This document shows positions 1 to 9,403 of a stretch of 64,000 nucleotides of DNA, piece after piece (positions within the stretch are counted from its first letter, which is position 1; each line of letters begins with the position of its first letter). Origin of the DNA: Pseudomonadota bacterium (lineage in GTDB: Bacteria > Desulfobacterota > Desulfobulbia > Desulfobulbales > SURF-16); NCBI GenBank assembly GCA_018816555.1, contig JAHIVT010000031.1, positions 29,238 to 93,237 of the forward strand, read 5' to 3'. The notes beneath the pieces were generated by a model. That model was not told where the DNA came from. It saw nothing but the letters and a program-made list of their open reading frames with translations, and searched no databases. Both the position numbers and the translations under genes were made by a program.

Positions 1-1598
1 TGAAGCAGCAGTATTTCTTTGTCGCCGCCACCTTTCAGGATATCCTGCGTCGCTATAAGAAAAAGAACATCTCCTTTGATCAGTTCAGCAACCAGATCGC
101 CGTGCAACTCAACGACACCCATCCGGCCATCGCCATTCCCGAGCTGATGCGTATTCTTCTCGATAATGAGGGGTTGAGCTGGGAAAAGGCCTGGGATATC
201 AGCACCAAGACATTTGCCTACACCAATCATACCCTGATGCCCGAGGCCCTGGAAACCTGGCCGGTGGATCTGATCGGCCGGGTATTGCCCCGCCATCTGC
301 AGATTATTTATGAGATCAATCAACGTTTTCTGGATCAGCTTGCCCTGCAGTATCCCGGCGATACCGGGAAGCTGCGGCATATGTCCATCATTGCCGAAGG
401 GGAGACCAAGAGGGTGCGCATGGCCCATCTGGCCATTGTCGGCAGCCATTCGGTAAACGGCGTGGCTGAATTGCACACCCATCTGCTTAAGACAAGGATT
501 TTCAGTGATTTCCATGAGCTGTATCCTGGGAAATTCAATAACAAAACAAATGGAATTACCCCCCGCCGCTGGCTGCTGAAATGCAATGCCGCCCTTGCTG
601 CCCTTATCTCCGGGAAAATCGGCCATGGCTGGGTGACCGATCTGGACGAGTTGCGCAAGCTGGAAGAGTTTGCCAAAGATCCGGCGTTTCAGAAGAAATG
701 GCGGACGGTAAAGCTGGAGAACAAGAAACGTCTTGCCCGGATCATTGGGGATGTCTGCGGCGTCAAGGTTAATCCTGATACCATGTTTGATGTGCAGGTG
801 AAAAGGATTCACGAGTACAAGCGCCAGCTGCTGAATGCCCTGCATGTCATCGCCCTTTACCACCGTATTATCAGTGAGCCTGAAAAGCCTATTACCCCGC
901 GCGCCATCATTTTTGCCGGCAAGGCGGCGCCTTCCTATCGTAAGGCCAAGCTCATCATCAAGCTTATCAGCTCCATCGGCGAGGTGGTCAATAATGATCC
1001 GCGGGTTGGGGAAAAACTGAAGGTGGTGTTCATCCCCAACTATAATGTCTCCCTTGCTGAAAAAATTATTCCGGCAGCAGATCTTTCCGAACAGATCTCA
1101 ACCGCCGGAACCGAGGCCTCAGGCACCGGCAATATGAAGTTTTCTCTTAACGGCGCCCTGACCGTGGGCACCCTTGACGGCGCCAATATTGAGATTCTGG
1201 AAGAGGTGGGCAAGGAAAATATTTTTATTTTCGGGCTTACCGCAAGCGAAGCGGAATATGAGAAGCAGCATAAGAGCCGCACGCCTGCTGTTGTTTATGA
1301 AAGAAACGCGGTGGTGAAACGAATTGTTGACAGCATTCGGGATGGTGTGTTCAGTTATGGTGACCGGGAGATTTTCCGGCCTTTGGTAGATGATTTATTA
1401 AATGAAAATGACCCTTATCTGCTGCTGCTTGATCTGGAATCCTATCTTGACTGCCAGGAGAAAATCGACTTCGCCTTCCGTGATAAAAAAACATGGACGG
1501 AAAAGTCGATTCTCAATGTGGCCCGTATGGGGAAATTCTCCAGTGACAGAACCATCAGGGAGTATGCCAGGGATATCTGGGGCATAAAAGATGTGTAA
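1..1598 (+). CDS. glgP: Glycogen/alpha-glucan phosphorylase, 3' part (5' end outside window)
   Basis: Phosphorolyses alpha-1,4-glucan to glucose-1-phosphate in the cytoplasm. The reading frame is open from base 3, so the N terminus is missing; about 531 C-terminal residues are present of a family usually near 800. Visible signatures are the VQLNDTHPAIAIPEL segment, the VKRIHEYKRQLLN segment, and the PLP-lysine motif GTGNMKFSLNGALT followed by GTLDGANIEI. The methionine at base 102 is internal. The next gene starts 20 bases after the stop behind a good AAGGAG. It lies on the opposite strand and about 38 kb from the glucan/trehalose cluster at 40-60 kb, to which it would supply or from which it would take glucan. 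Identification is secure. Confidence 0.97.
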   Translation, partial: KQQYFFVAATFQDILRRYKKKNISFDQFSNQIAVQLNDTHPAIAIPELMRILLDNEGLSWEKAWDISTKTFAYTNHTLMPEALETWPVDLIGRVLPRHLQIIYEINQRFLDQLALQYPGDTGKLRHMSIIAEGETKRVRMAHLAIVGSHSVNGVAELHTHLLKTRIFSDFHELYPGKFNNKTNGITPRRWLLKCNAALAALISGKIGHGWVTDLDELRKLEEFAKDPAFQKKWRTVKLENKKRLARIIGDVCGVKVNPDTMFDVQVKRIHEYKRQLLNALHVIALYHRIISEPEKPITPRAIIFAGKAAPSYRKAKLIIKLISSIGEVVNNDPRVGEKLKVVFIPNYNVSLAEKIIPAADLSEQISTAGTEASGTGNMKFSLNGALTVGTLDGANIEILEEVGKENIFIFGLTASEAEYEKQHKSRTPAVVYERNAVVKRIVDSIRDGVFSYGDREIFRPLVDDLLNENDPYLLLLDLESYLDCQEKIDFAFRDKKTWTEKSILNVARMGKFSSDRTIREYARDIWGIKDV

Positions 1599-1618
1599 GG
1601 AGATAATCCCGAAAGCAT

Positions 1619-2686
1619 ATGTATCGAGCGTTTTATAATTTAAAGGAAAAACCTTTTCAGATAACCACCGACTCCCGTTTTCTCTGGCTCGGCGAAAAAC
1701 ACAAAGAGGCCTTTGCCACTTTAAAGTACGGCATCCTGGATGATAAGGGCTTTCTGCTGCTCATCGGTGATGTGGGCACAGGCAAAACAACGTTGATCAA
1801 TGCCTTGATCAACACTCTCAACTCCAAGGTCATCCTGGCAAAAATCCCTGATCCGAAACTGGATGAAATGGATTTTTACCGGCTTCTCGCCAACGAGTTT
1901 TCCATCAAAAAGCCATTCAACACCAAGGGCGAATTCCTGCTTCTCTTTACGGAATTCCTGGAAAAGGCCTATGTGTCCGGCAAACAGGTGGTGCTCATTG
2001 CCGATGAGGCCCAGCGTCTGAGCCCGGAATTGCTCGAGGATATCAGGCATCTCTCCAATATTGAGAAGGAACATGTCAAACTGCTCAACATCTTTTTTGT
2101 CGGCCAGGTAGAGTTCAACAATATCCTGCTTGAAAAAAGAAACAGGGCCATCAGGCAGAGAATTACCATCCACTATACCCTGGGAGCGCTCAATGAGCAG
2201 GAAATAGGCCAATATATTCACCATCGCCTGCAGGTGGCCGGGACGGCCGAGGAGATTTTCAATGCTGATGCCGTGCTCGAGGTCTTTAAATTTTCCGGAG
2301 GCGCCCCCCGCCTGATCAACATCATATGCGACCGGGCTCTGCTCACGGGTTTTGTTGAGAGCAAAAAGAAAATCGATGCCGCCATGATCATTGAATGTGC
2401 GGCAGAGCTGCAGATTTCTCCCTATGATGACGATGACAAGCCGAAGAAGGAAGAACCGGCAGTTGACGAAGGAACTGCGGAGAGAGGTGCAACGGGAAAA
2501 GACAAAGTGACATCCACACCCGCAGTCCCGCCTGCTGCGGTAAGAAGCGAACTTGAGCACATCCAGCTGGATCTGACCGGTGTCAGAAAGAAAAAGAGCG
2601 GGATGTGGGGCATATTTTTCATCTATTTCACCCTTATTCTGCTTATTGGGGCTCTGTGCGCCTATTTTTTTTATTTGCCTTATTAA
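1619..2686 (+). CDS. ExeA/GspA-like AAA ATPase with C-terminal membrane anchor
   Basis: 355 residues. The N terminus (YRAFYNLKEKPF) is typical of the ExeA/GspA family, ATPases that help place secretins or other envelope machines through the peptidoglycan. Walker A GDVGTGKTT is at residues 50-58 and Walker B VVLIADEAQ at 124-132. After the ATPase core (to about 270) comes a charged, low-complexity linker and one hydrophobic helix at about 331-352, close to the C terminus. There is no peptidoglycan-binding domain after the helix, unlike full-length ExeA. It starts a (+) strand trio with a DUF3365-HAMP protein and a TPR-OmpA protein, so a cell-envelope role is likely, but no secretion genes are adjacent. 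Confidence 0.85.
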   Translation: MYRAFYNLKEKPFQITTDSRFLWLGEKHKEAFATLKYGILDDKGFLLLIGDVGTGKTTLINALINTLNSKVILAKIPDPKLDEMDFYRLLANEFSIKKPFNTKGEFLLLFTEFLEKAYVSGKQVVLIADEAQRLSPELLEDIRHLSNIEKEHVKLLNIFFVGQVEFNNILLEKRNRAIRQRITIHYTLGALNEQEIGQYIHHRLQVAGTAEEIFNADAVLEVFKFSGGAPRLINIICDRALLTGFVESKKKIDAAMIIECAAELQISPYDDDDKPKKEEPAVDEGTAERGATGKDKVTSTPAVPPAAVRSELEHIQLDLTGVRKKKSGMWGIFFIYFTLILLIGALCAYFFYLPY

Positions 2687-2687
2687 A

Positions 2688-2735
2688 GCGTTCCAGCGTT
2701 CCAGCGTTTAAACGTTTAAACGTTTGAACGTTTTT
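2688..2735. repeat. Degenerate octamer tandem repeat (six units)
   Basis: Six consecutive 8-base units of the form RCGTTYNA run from GCGTTCCA through GCGTTTAA to ACGTTTGA and end in a T-run. The array contains two GTTTAAAC palindromes. It fills nearly all of the gap between the ExeA-like gene and the DUF3365 gene and ends about 8 bases before the latter's ribosome-binding site (AGGAGAACAGG). Confidence 0.8.
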
Positions 2736-2752
2736 CCCGAAGGAGAACAGGA

Positions 2753-3640
2753 ATGGGAATACGGCCACGTATTATCTTGATCATGGGGATCTTCAGCCTC
2801 ATTGCCACCTTGATCATCGGTGCGGCAAGCTATAAGCTGACCGAGCGCAATGCGATCATCGAGGCAAAGCAGAAGGGGCAGCTGCTGTTTCATTATATCC
2901 TCGCCTACCGCCAGTATTTTAAAACCCAGCAAAGGGCTCTCGTCATGGAGCTTGTCGATGAAAATCGCTTTTATCCTGAATTGATGTCTGGTTTTCTCGT
3001 AACAAGGGGCATCTGGGATGTCTTTGTAGAGGAAAATAAGGGTTATGATTTCAAACAGGCCACCATTGATCCGCTTTATCCGCCGAATAAGGCGGACGTT
3101 GATGAGATAAAGATGATAGACACCTTCCGCCAAAGTCCTGATCTGCAGATGATGGAAGGGGTGATTGACAAGAACGGCGAGAAGTACTTTTATCTGGCCT
3201 ATCCTATCAAGATTGATGCCAAGGATTGTCTCCGTTGTCACGGCGATCCCGCCGATGCCCCCAAGGATCAGATCGAGATTTACGGCACGGAAAACGGCTA
3301 TCACTGGCAGTTTGGTGATACGGTTTCCGCCTATGTTATTTATGTGTCGATTCAGGAGGCGCTGGCGTCTGCCAAACAGATGGCCGGCATGCTTTTTCTG
3401 GTCGGCATCGGCTGTTTTTTCCTGGCCCTGCTCGCCATGGCCCTCTTTCTTGACCGGAGCGTTATCCAGCCCATTGAATATCTCAGCGACCGTATTGAGG
3501 AAATCAGCCAGGGGAAAAACCTGCAGGAAAGCTTCCGGCCTGAGGGTGATGACGAAATCGGCATTCTGGCGCGGGCCATTGACCATCTGCGTCTGAGTAT
3601 GATGAGGAGCCATAAAGGGAAGGAACATGGACGGGATTAG
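2753..3640 (+). CDS. Membrane DUF3365 (Tll0287-like, heme-type) sensor with HAMP and no output domain
   Basis: 295 residues: TM helix about 7-27, a periplasmic DUF3365-like domain about 35-205, a second TM about 211-233, then a HAMP domain about 234-285. The periplasmic domain has a c-type heme motif CLRCH at 159-163, as in Tll0287-type redox/gas sensors. The protein ends about 10 residues after HAMP, with no kinase, cyclase or chemoreceptor domain. It overlaps the next gene by 14 bases, which suggests translational coupling. Start supported by AGGAGAACAGGA just upstream. Domain call is confident; the signal sensed and the output partner are unknown. Confidence 0.82.
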   Translation: MGIRPRIILIMGIFSLIATLIIGAASYKLTERNAIIEAKQKGQLLFHYILAYRQYFKTQQRALVMELVDENRFYPELMSGFLVTRGIWDVFVEENKGYDFKQATIDPLYPPNKADVDEIKMIDTFRQSPDLQMMEGVIDKNGEKYFYLAYPIKIDAKDCLRCHGDPADAPKDQIEIYGTENGYHWQFGDTVSAYVIYVSIQEALASAKQMAGMLFLVGIGCFFLALLAMALFLDRSVIQPIEYLSDRIEEISQGKNLQESFRPEGDDEIGILARAIDHLRLSMMRSHKGKEHGRD

Positions 3641-4640
3641 TTTGCGGAAAATCTTTTTTGGGCTTCTGTGCACCGGCTGTTTCGGTACGACATGTAATCC
3701 CGGGGCCCAGGCAGCTGACTGTGCTTTGTTTCTGCATGATCTCGGCAAGCTCAAGGGGATGATGCAGAGACAGGAACTCCTTACCCGGGCCATCACGGAG
3801 TGCCCGGATGATTATCAGATCAACTACTACTATGCCTATCATCTGGAGAGGTTGCGCCGGTATGATCAGGCACTGCATTATTATGAGGCCGCAATAAGAA
3901 TGCAGCCTGATTTTGCCAAGGGTTACTTCGGCATGGGAGATGTCTATCTGGCCCTGGGCAAGAATAAGACTGCCATTGATTCATTCAGCAAGGGCTTGAG
4001 CCTTGACCCGGATAATGTCTGGGCCAAAAGGTCCTATCAGAAGGCACTGCAGCAGGATAAGTCAGGATCCCATGGTCGGCATGAGGAGACCGGTTGGGAG
4101 GCGAAGCCCCAGGAGGAGCCAAAGGAGGTGGTTGCTGCCGTAAAAGAGGATACCCAGGCTGTGCCGCCGGCCCAGGACACTGTTCAGGCAAAGCCGGCGG
4201 CAGAAGAGGATTCATCTTCGCCATTGACCGCCGAGGGTTTTGTCCAAAGCATGACAGGTGATACGGGGCAGCAGGACACCGGAGGTCAGGGACATGTGCT
4301 CAGTATGCAGATTCAGTTTGAGATATCCTCCGGAGAGCTGACAGAAGAGGCAAAGGCAATGCTTGACAGCGTGGTGTGCAAGGCATTGCAGAGTCCGGAA
4401 CTGCAGGGCCGCGGCTTTGAGGTGGCGGGACATACCGATAACAGCGGCACCCCGGAAATGAATATGTACTTTTCCAAGATACGGGCAATGCGGGTCAGAG
4501 ATTATCTCGTTGAGCACTGTGGGGTTGCCACTGCCAGACTCAGCGTGGTCTATTACGGTCAGGAGAGGCCGGCATTCCCCAATACCAGCAGAAAGAACCG
4601 CATGTTGAACAGGAGAGTCGAATTCAGGCTGTTGCCGTAA
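3627..4640 (+). CDS. TPR protein with C-terminal OmpA-like peptidoglycan-binding domain
   Basis: 337 residues. The N terminus is hydrophobic and contains LLCTGC, so either a signal peptide or a lipobox. TPR units lie at about 58-150 (YDQALHYYEAAIRMQPDFAKG, then NKTAIDSF). A Pro/Glu/Ala-rich linker follows to about 220, then an OmpA-family domain at about 225-337 with the signature region GHTDNSGTPEMN and NRRVEFRL. It should sit in the periplasm or outer membrane bound to peptidoglycan. Its start overlaps the DUF3365-HAMP gene by 14 bases, behind GGGAAGG. The three-gene set may form one envelope complex; this is inference from gene order. Confidence 0.85.
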   Translation: MDGISLRKIFFGLLCTGCFGTTCNPGAQAADCALFLHDLGKLKGMMQRQELLTRAITECPDDYQINYYYAYHLERLRRYDQALHYYEAAIRMQPDFAKGYFGMGDVYLALGKNKTAIDSFSKGLSLDPDNVWAKRSYQKALQQDKSGSHGRHEETGWEAKPQEEPKEVVAAVKEDTQAVPPAQDTVQAKPAAEEDSSSPLTAEGFVQSMTGDTGQQDTGGQGHVLSMQIQFEISSGELTEEAKAMLDSVVCKALQSPELQGRGFEVAGHTDNSGTPEMNMYFSKIRAMRVRDYLVEHCGVATARLSVVYYGQERPAFPNTSRKNRMLNRRVEFRLLP

Positions 4641-4681
4641 CTCCACGTATCTGCTGCCCAGAGGGTTTTTCGGCCGCTTTT

Positions 4682-5404
4682 TCAGAAGATTCTTTTCCAG
4701 CTCTGGCCGGCGTTAAACAGATCCTTCAGGTTGACCAGCCCCTGGACCTTCAATTTCTTGGCGAGATAGATAAAGAGATAGGCCGTCTGCAGGGCATCCT
4801 GCAGGGCATCATGCTGTGAAAAGGGGGGAAGCCCGTAGGCATTGCTCAGGTCCGCCAGATTATAGGAAATCTGCAGGTTAAACTGGTCGTGGTAATTCTC
4901 CCAGCAGGTTTCGGTATAGACCTGGGCCAGGCGCATGGTATCCATACAGGGATTTTTGATGGTGGAGCGGAAAATCTTTTTTGCCGCCTGATTGATAAAT
5001 CCCACATCAAGACTGACGTAATGTCCAACCAGCAGGGAAGGACCGCAGAATTCGATGAACTTCGGCAGGATGTCCTTCAAGGTCGGGGCGTGGGCAAGTT
5101 GTTCAGGGGTAAGGCGATGGAGCAGGGTGCTGTCTGTAGCGTCTATAATTTTATGCGGTTTGATTAAGGAATAAAAGGTCTCGCCGGCAACAATCTTCAG
5201 ATCCCTGACATGAACGGCGCCAATGGAGACGATTTCATCCTTGCTGCTCAGACCGGTCAGTTCGGTATCGAAAACGACAAAATTATAAAACTCAAGCGGC
5301 TGGTTCTGATCAATATCCTTGAACCAGCTGTGATTTTGCGTAAAAGCAGGATGTTCTTTTTTCTCTTTGCCGCCGGAAAAAGGCCACAGATGCAAGATTC
5401 CCAA
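4682..5404 (-). CDS. DnaQ-like 3'-5' exonuclease (DEDDh family)
   Basis: 240 residues with the DNA polymerase III epsilon-type exonuclease fold. FDTELTGL (D46, E48) is the Exo I motif; GHYVSLDVGFIN is Exo II, and QHDALQDALQTAYL with its histidine is Exo III. The start is TTG at 5404 behind AAGGGACGAAC; no in-frame ATG precedes the exonuclease domain. It lies 11 bases after the CNB-CBS-DUF294 gene. A CBS/DUF294 protein beside a DnaQ-like exonuclease is a recurrent proteobacterial pair of unknown joint function. It lacks the polymerase-binding C-terminal region of true replicative epsilon, so I do not call it dnaQ. Confidence 0.87.
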   Translation of the reverse strand: MGILHLWPFSGGKEKKEHPAFTQNHSWFKDIDQNQPLEFYNFVVFDTELTGLSSKDEIVSIGAVHVRDLKIVAGETFYSLIKPHKIIDATDSTLLHRLTPEQLAHAPTLKDILPKFIEFCGPSLLVGHYVSLDVGFINQAAKKIFRSTIKNPCMDTMRLAQVYTETCWENYHDQFNLQISYNLADLSNAYGLPPFSQHDALQDALQTAYLFIYLAKKLKVQGLVNLKDLFNAGQSWKRIF

Positions 5405-5415
5405 GTTCGTCCCTT

Positions 5416-7347
5416 TTAAATATCGCGTAAATGAAATTGCAGATTCAGGCTCGACTGAATTTTCCTGATTACCTCAAAGGCCTCTTTCAGCGTTTTTTTC
5501 TCAAGATCAGAGAGGTCGGCAGGGTTGATATAATTGTGCGGCTGTATGCCCTCTTCCAGCAGATGCAGCTGGTGGATCAGGCGGAGCTGCATGAGAAATT
5601 CATAAGCTTCCACCGTTTCGTTGTAGAGTTCCTGGGAAATATGCCGATGTTCGTAAAGCAGCTGCAGGCGGCCCAGGGTGTTTGTTTCGGCAATACCGTA
5701 TTTGAGCGCCATGATTCTGGCAAAATCAACAAAAGGGACCAGTCCGCTTTCCTTGAGGTTCAATCTATTTTTATGATCGCCGTTTTTTTCCACGATGAAA
5801 TTTTTGAAAAAGGAAAGCGGGGGACGGGATTTGAGACAGAATTTGGCCAGATGGGTCAAGAATATTTCCTGCTTCGGCGCTATGGCGCATAGATGCTTTC
5901 TTAAATTTCTGGCCAGACTTTCATCGCCGTAGCCTGATCGGAAATCAAAAAAGATGGTGGTGTTTAATAACTCCTGGGGATCCGGGGTGATCATCCACTG
6001 GTCAAAGGTCTTGGTCCAGTCGCTCAGATTTTTGCGCAGGTCAATGTTCGAGGCCATGATATTGCCGGGGCAGCGTGGATAGCCGCAGTGCACCAGGTGC
6101 TCGATAACCTCGTCCGAGAAAATTCTGAAATATTCGATGGTGTTCCGTTTCCTGGTTTCGTCTTGCGGCATTTCAAAGATCAGGGCATTGTCCTGATCCG
6201 TGCGGAATGTCTGCTCACGTCTTCCTTCACTGCCCATGAGCATCCAGCAGAACTTGACTGGTGGAGCCCCCATTTTTTCAATCATCAGAGTCAGCAGACG
6301 ATCAAGAATCTGATCGTTTAAGATGGTGATCATTCTGGTGATATTGTTGGCCTTTGCGCCCTCTTCGATCAGTGATCTGACCACCAGCGGAACCTTCATG
6401 GACAACTGATAGAGATCTTCCGCCCTGCGCTGGGCGAGAATTTCCCGGAAAAGATAGAGGGGGGAAGTTCCCTGCAGAACCATGATGTCATGGGTGGTTA
6501 CCACGCCGGTAATCTTTCCCTGCTTCTTAATGGCCAGATGGTGGATACGGTTGCTCATCATTCTCAGCAGGGCATCGAAGCAGACGGCGTGGGACTCGAT
6601 GGTCTGTACTGGTTTGGCCATAATCCATTTGACCATGGTCTGGTAGTCAAGCCCCTGGGCGACAACCCTGGTGCGCAGATCCTTATCCGTGATAATGCCG
6701 ATGATCTCACCTGAGCTGTCTTTTACCAGCAGTGAGCCGATATGCAGCTGGGCCATGCGGATGGCGGCATTCTGCACGGTATCCTCGCTGTCGATGGTTT
6801 GCGGTTCGCCCTTGACCACGGCTCCCACCTGAGCGCTGAAGAGATAGAGTGAACCCTCAGTCCTGGTTGAGACACGATGCTGGCGCAATTCTTTATATGC
6901 CGTCCTCACCAATTTATCAGACATACTGCGCAGAAAGTAGGTGGTAACCTTGGGCGCTGAATGCAACAGATCCATGAATGCTTCCTTGTGGAAGAGGAAG
7001 CAGAAGGTGTCCTCCACGGTCTCCACATTGAGATTGGCCGTTGTATTCTGAATAATGGGCAAAGCCCCGAAGTATTCCCCTTCACCGCGGAAGTCTTTCA
7101 AGGTAACCTGGTCTTGCTCGTCTTTCAGGTAACTCTTGACGCCTCCCTTCTGGATAAGGTGAAAATGGGTGACTTCAGTGGTGTCCTGTTTGAAAATAAG
7201 GGTATTCTTCGGGTAAAAATCAATGATGCACTGGCGAGCCAGTCTCTTAAGGGTATCATTGTCAAGTTCATTAAAGGGCAAGGTCTTTTTCAGGAATTCG
7301 AGAACGATTTCAGGTGATATTGCATGGACATCATTTTTATGTGGCAT
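5416..7347 (-). CDS. Cyclic-nucleotide-binding / CBS pair / DUF294 nucleotidyltransferase-like signalling protein
   Basis: 643 residues. An N-terminal cNMP-binding (CRP-like) domain spans about 15-135, two CBS domains about 175-300, and a GlnD-like nucleotidyltransferase domain about 330-480 with the signature GSEGRREQTFRTDQDNAL (G-S...D.D). A DUF294 C-terminal helical domain follows. The family is thought to transfer a nucleotide to a protein partner in response to nucleotide binding; the substrate is not known. First gene of a two-gene (-) strand unit with the exonuclease. Upstream, a CCTGC/GCAGG stem followed by TTTAAC at about 7370-7390 may weakly terminate the preceding HD-GYP gene. Confidence 0.88.
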   Translation of the reverse strand: MPHKNDVHAISPEIVLEFLKKTLPFNELDNDTLKRLARQCIIDFYPKNTLIFKQDTTEVTHFHLIQKGGVKSYLKDEQDQVTLKDFRGEGEYFGALPIIQNTTANLNVETVEDTFCFLFHKEAFMDLLHSAPKVTTYFLRSMSDKLVRTAYKELRQHRVSTRTEGSLYLFSAQVGAVVKGEPQTIDSEDTVQNAAIRMAQLHIGSLLVKDSSGEIIGIITDKDLRTRVVAQGLDYQTMVKWIMAKPVQTIESHAVCFDALLRMMSNRIHHLAIKKQGKITGVVTTHDIMVLQGTSPLYLFREILAQRRAEDLYQLSMKVPLVVRSLIEEGAKANNITRMITILNDQILDRLLTLMIEKMGAPPVKFCWMLMGSEGRREQTFRTDQDNALIFEMPQDETRKRNTIEYFRIFSDEVIEHLVHCGYPRCPGNIMASNIDLRKNLSDWTKTFDQWMITPDPQELLNTTIFFDFRSGYGDESLARNLRKHLCAIAPKQEIFLTHLAKFCLKSRPPLSFFKNFIVEKNGDHKNRLNLKESGLVPFVDFARIMALKYGIAETNTLGRLQLLYEHRHISQELYNETVEAYEFLMQLRLIHQLHLLEEGIQPHNYINPADLSDLEKKTLKEAFEVIRKIQSSLNLQFHLRDI

Positions 7348-7412
7348 TGGGAGCGTTTTCCATTGTTAAACCTGCCGGGTGAGCAGGGATGTTTTCGTTG
7401 GGGTTAATAATC

Positions 7413-9200
7413 CTATATCTGGCTTATGGGAAAATCGGGACTATACTCATCAGAAGGGATTTTTCTTGCTTTATAACAATCCGATTTTGTAAATGAAGGT
7501 GCTGCGTCTTCCTCTGATGCATATTTTAGTCTAATCTGATCAAATTCCTTGTTTCGTACCATAAAGGCATCGATAATATCCGGTGCAAAGTGCCGGCCTT
7601 TTTCCTTGGCAATTATTTCCATGGCTTCCTCATGGGGGCAGGCTGAGCGGTATTTCCGCATGGTGGTCAGGGCATCATAGACATCGGCCAGGGCAACAAT
7701 ACGCGCGGCCAGGGGGATTTCTTCTTCCCGGAGACCATAGGGATATCCGGTGCCATCCCATTTTTCATGATGGAAATAGGCAATTGTTTTCGCCATGGCT
7801 AAAAAGGACTGTTCCACGGTATGGTCATCCACCGCTTTGAGTATATTGCCGCCGTAAGTAGTATGCTGTTTAATAGCCTCATTTTCTTCAGGAGTGAACC
7901 TGGCCAGTTTGAGCAGTATTTCGTCGGGTATGCTTACTTTGCCGATATCGTGGAGGATAGAGGAATGGTAGAGATCTTCGATATACTGATTGTTTATATA
8001 TTCTTTATATTCATCCCGGGTGGCCAGTTCTCTGGCAATGACCTGGCTGTATTCCCGGATCCTTTCCAGATGCTTGCCGGTATGCATATCCCTGTACTCG
8101 GACAGCTTGGCCAGGCCGAGAATGGTGGCGGTTCTTGTTTCCTGCACGGTATTCAGTGATTGCAGCAAATCGTTATCCAGTTTGAGACGGGTGGATATAT
8201 CCCTGATGAGCATCTGGAAACCTACCAGTATTCCCTCTTTTCTGATACCGGTGGCATTGCATTCCACATTGAAGATAGTGTTGCCCTGGCTGATCAATCT
8301 GAACTGGCAGCCGGTGACATTTTCTCCCCGTCGGAGTTTGCTCAGCAGCTGGGACTGAACGAGAGAAATATCTGTGGGATGAACCAGGTTAAGAAAATCA
8401 ATGTCCTGATCAGTTTCCTGCAGATGCAGATTGTTGTAGAATCTGGGATTTGCCAAAAGAACCTTGTTTCCCATATCAACAAGGATAACGTCGTCAATGA
8501 TGTTTTCGTACAGATCCCGATAGCGGCTTTCGAATTCTTTCAGCTCATTGGTTCTCGTCTTAACGTCATCCTCCAGCTTTCCTGCATAAAAACTTAATTT
8601 TTTCCCTATTGCCCTTTCTCTCATGCGCAGATTAAATTCGTTTATGCGAGCTTTACGTTCCGCATTACTTTGTACGGCAATGATAATGATGAAGGTTATT
8701 AAAAAGAAAGAGTTGACGAGAAAGTCGTGAAAGGCGGAAATTGTCAGGGGGTTGAATATAAAAATCGGTCCAGCATAGATGCCAAAAAGGATTGCGCCAA
8801 GTGTTGCGGTTTGTGGCATGGTCAGCGGGAAGATGGCGGCGAAAATAACAAGAATAAGGATGAGTCCTACGTAATAAAATGAGGAGAATCCACCCGTCTG
8901 GACAATCATGGGTGAAATGGTGAGCGCTGAGACGAAATAGGCAGTGGTTCCGAAGATGAAGGGGTATCGTTTATTGATGTCCCTGGAGTTGAGCAGAAGA
9001 ACGAAAAGGCAGAAGAGAGAGCCGGATAGCCGCCAGACAAGAAATTTGCTGAAATAATGGCGGACGGCTACATAATCAAGAACTGAAAAGAGTGGAAGCA
9101 ATATGGCCACTGTCCAGAGAGTAACGTTGGCCCGTTGGTGAAGCAGGTCCTGTAGCTCCTGATGATATATGGCACTGTATTCTGGTTTGATATCGTTCAT
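7413..9200 (-). CDS. Membrane PAS / HD-GYP c-di-GMP phosphodiesterase
   Basis: 595 residues: about six N-terminal TM helices (25-175), a short coiled coil, a PAS domain about 225-340, and an HD-GYP domain about 355-560. Catalytic signatures are complete: HDIGK for the HD part and HHEKWDGTGYP for the GYP part. It should degrade c-di-GMP to pGpG/GMP at the inner membrane in response to a membrane or PAS signal. It is a close paralogue, with identical architecture, of the gene at 14609-16306, so the pair probably arose by duplication. Single-gene unit, with 203 bases upstream where I recognise no convincing promoter. Confidence 0.92.
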   Translation of the reverse strand: MNDIKPEYSAIYHQELQDLLHQRANVTLWTVAILLPLFSVLDYVAVRHYFSKFLVWRLSGSLFCLFVLLLNSRDINKRYPFIFGTTAYFVSALTISPMIVQTGGFSSFYYVGLILILVIFAAIFPLTMPQTATLGAILFGIYAGPIFIFNPLTISAFHDFLVNSFFLITFIIIIAVQSNAERKARINEFNLRMRERAIGKKLSFYAGKLEDDVKTRTNELKEFESRYRDLYENIIDDVILVDMGNKVLLANPRFYNNLHLQETDQDIDFLNLVHPTDISLVQSQLLSKLRRGENVTGCQFRLISQGNTIFNVECNATGIRKEGILVGFQMLIRDISTRLKLDNDLLQSLNTVQETRTATILGLAKLSEYRDMHTGKHLERIREYSQVIARELATRDEYKEYINNQYIEDLYHSSILHDIGKVSIPDEILLKLARFTPEENEAIKQHTTYGGNILKAVDDHTVEQSFLAMAKTIAYFHHEKWDGTGYPYGLREEEIPLAARIVALADVYDALTTMRKYRSACPHEEAMEIIAKEKGRHFAPDIIDAFMVRNKEFDQIRLKYASEEDAAPSFTKSDCYKARKIPSDEYSPDFPISQI

Positions 9201-9403
9201 TTTTGCAACGGAGATGATGAATTACGCAGAACATTTTTAATAAAGATGAGCATAACTTAAAATTTTATGAAAATCTAGAAAAGCGTGGGATAATAACTTT
9301 TTAGGGCGCTATTTTGTGAAGCAGGGAAAAAAGGGGAAGGTGAATGGGGTGAACCAATAAAGTGTAGTAAAAGTATGGTATATGTTTGATAATTCTATAT
9401 TTC

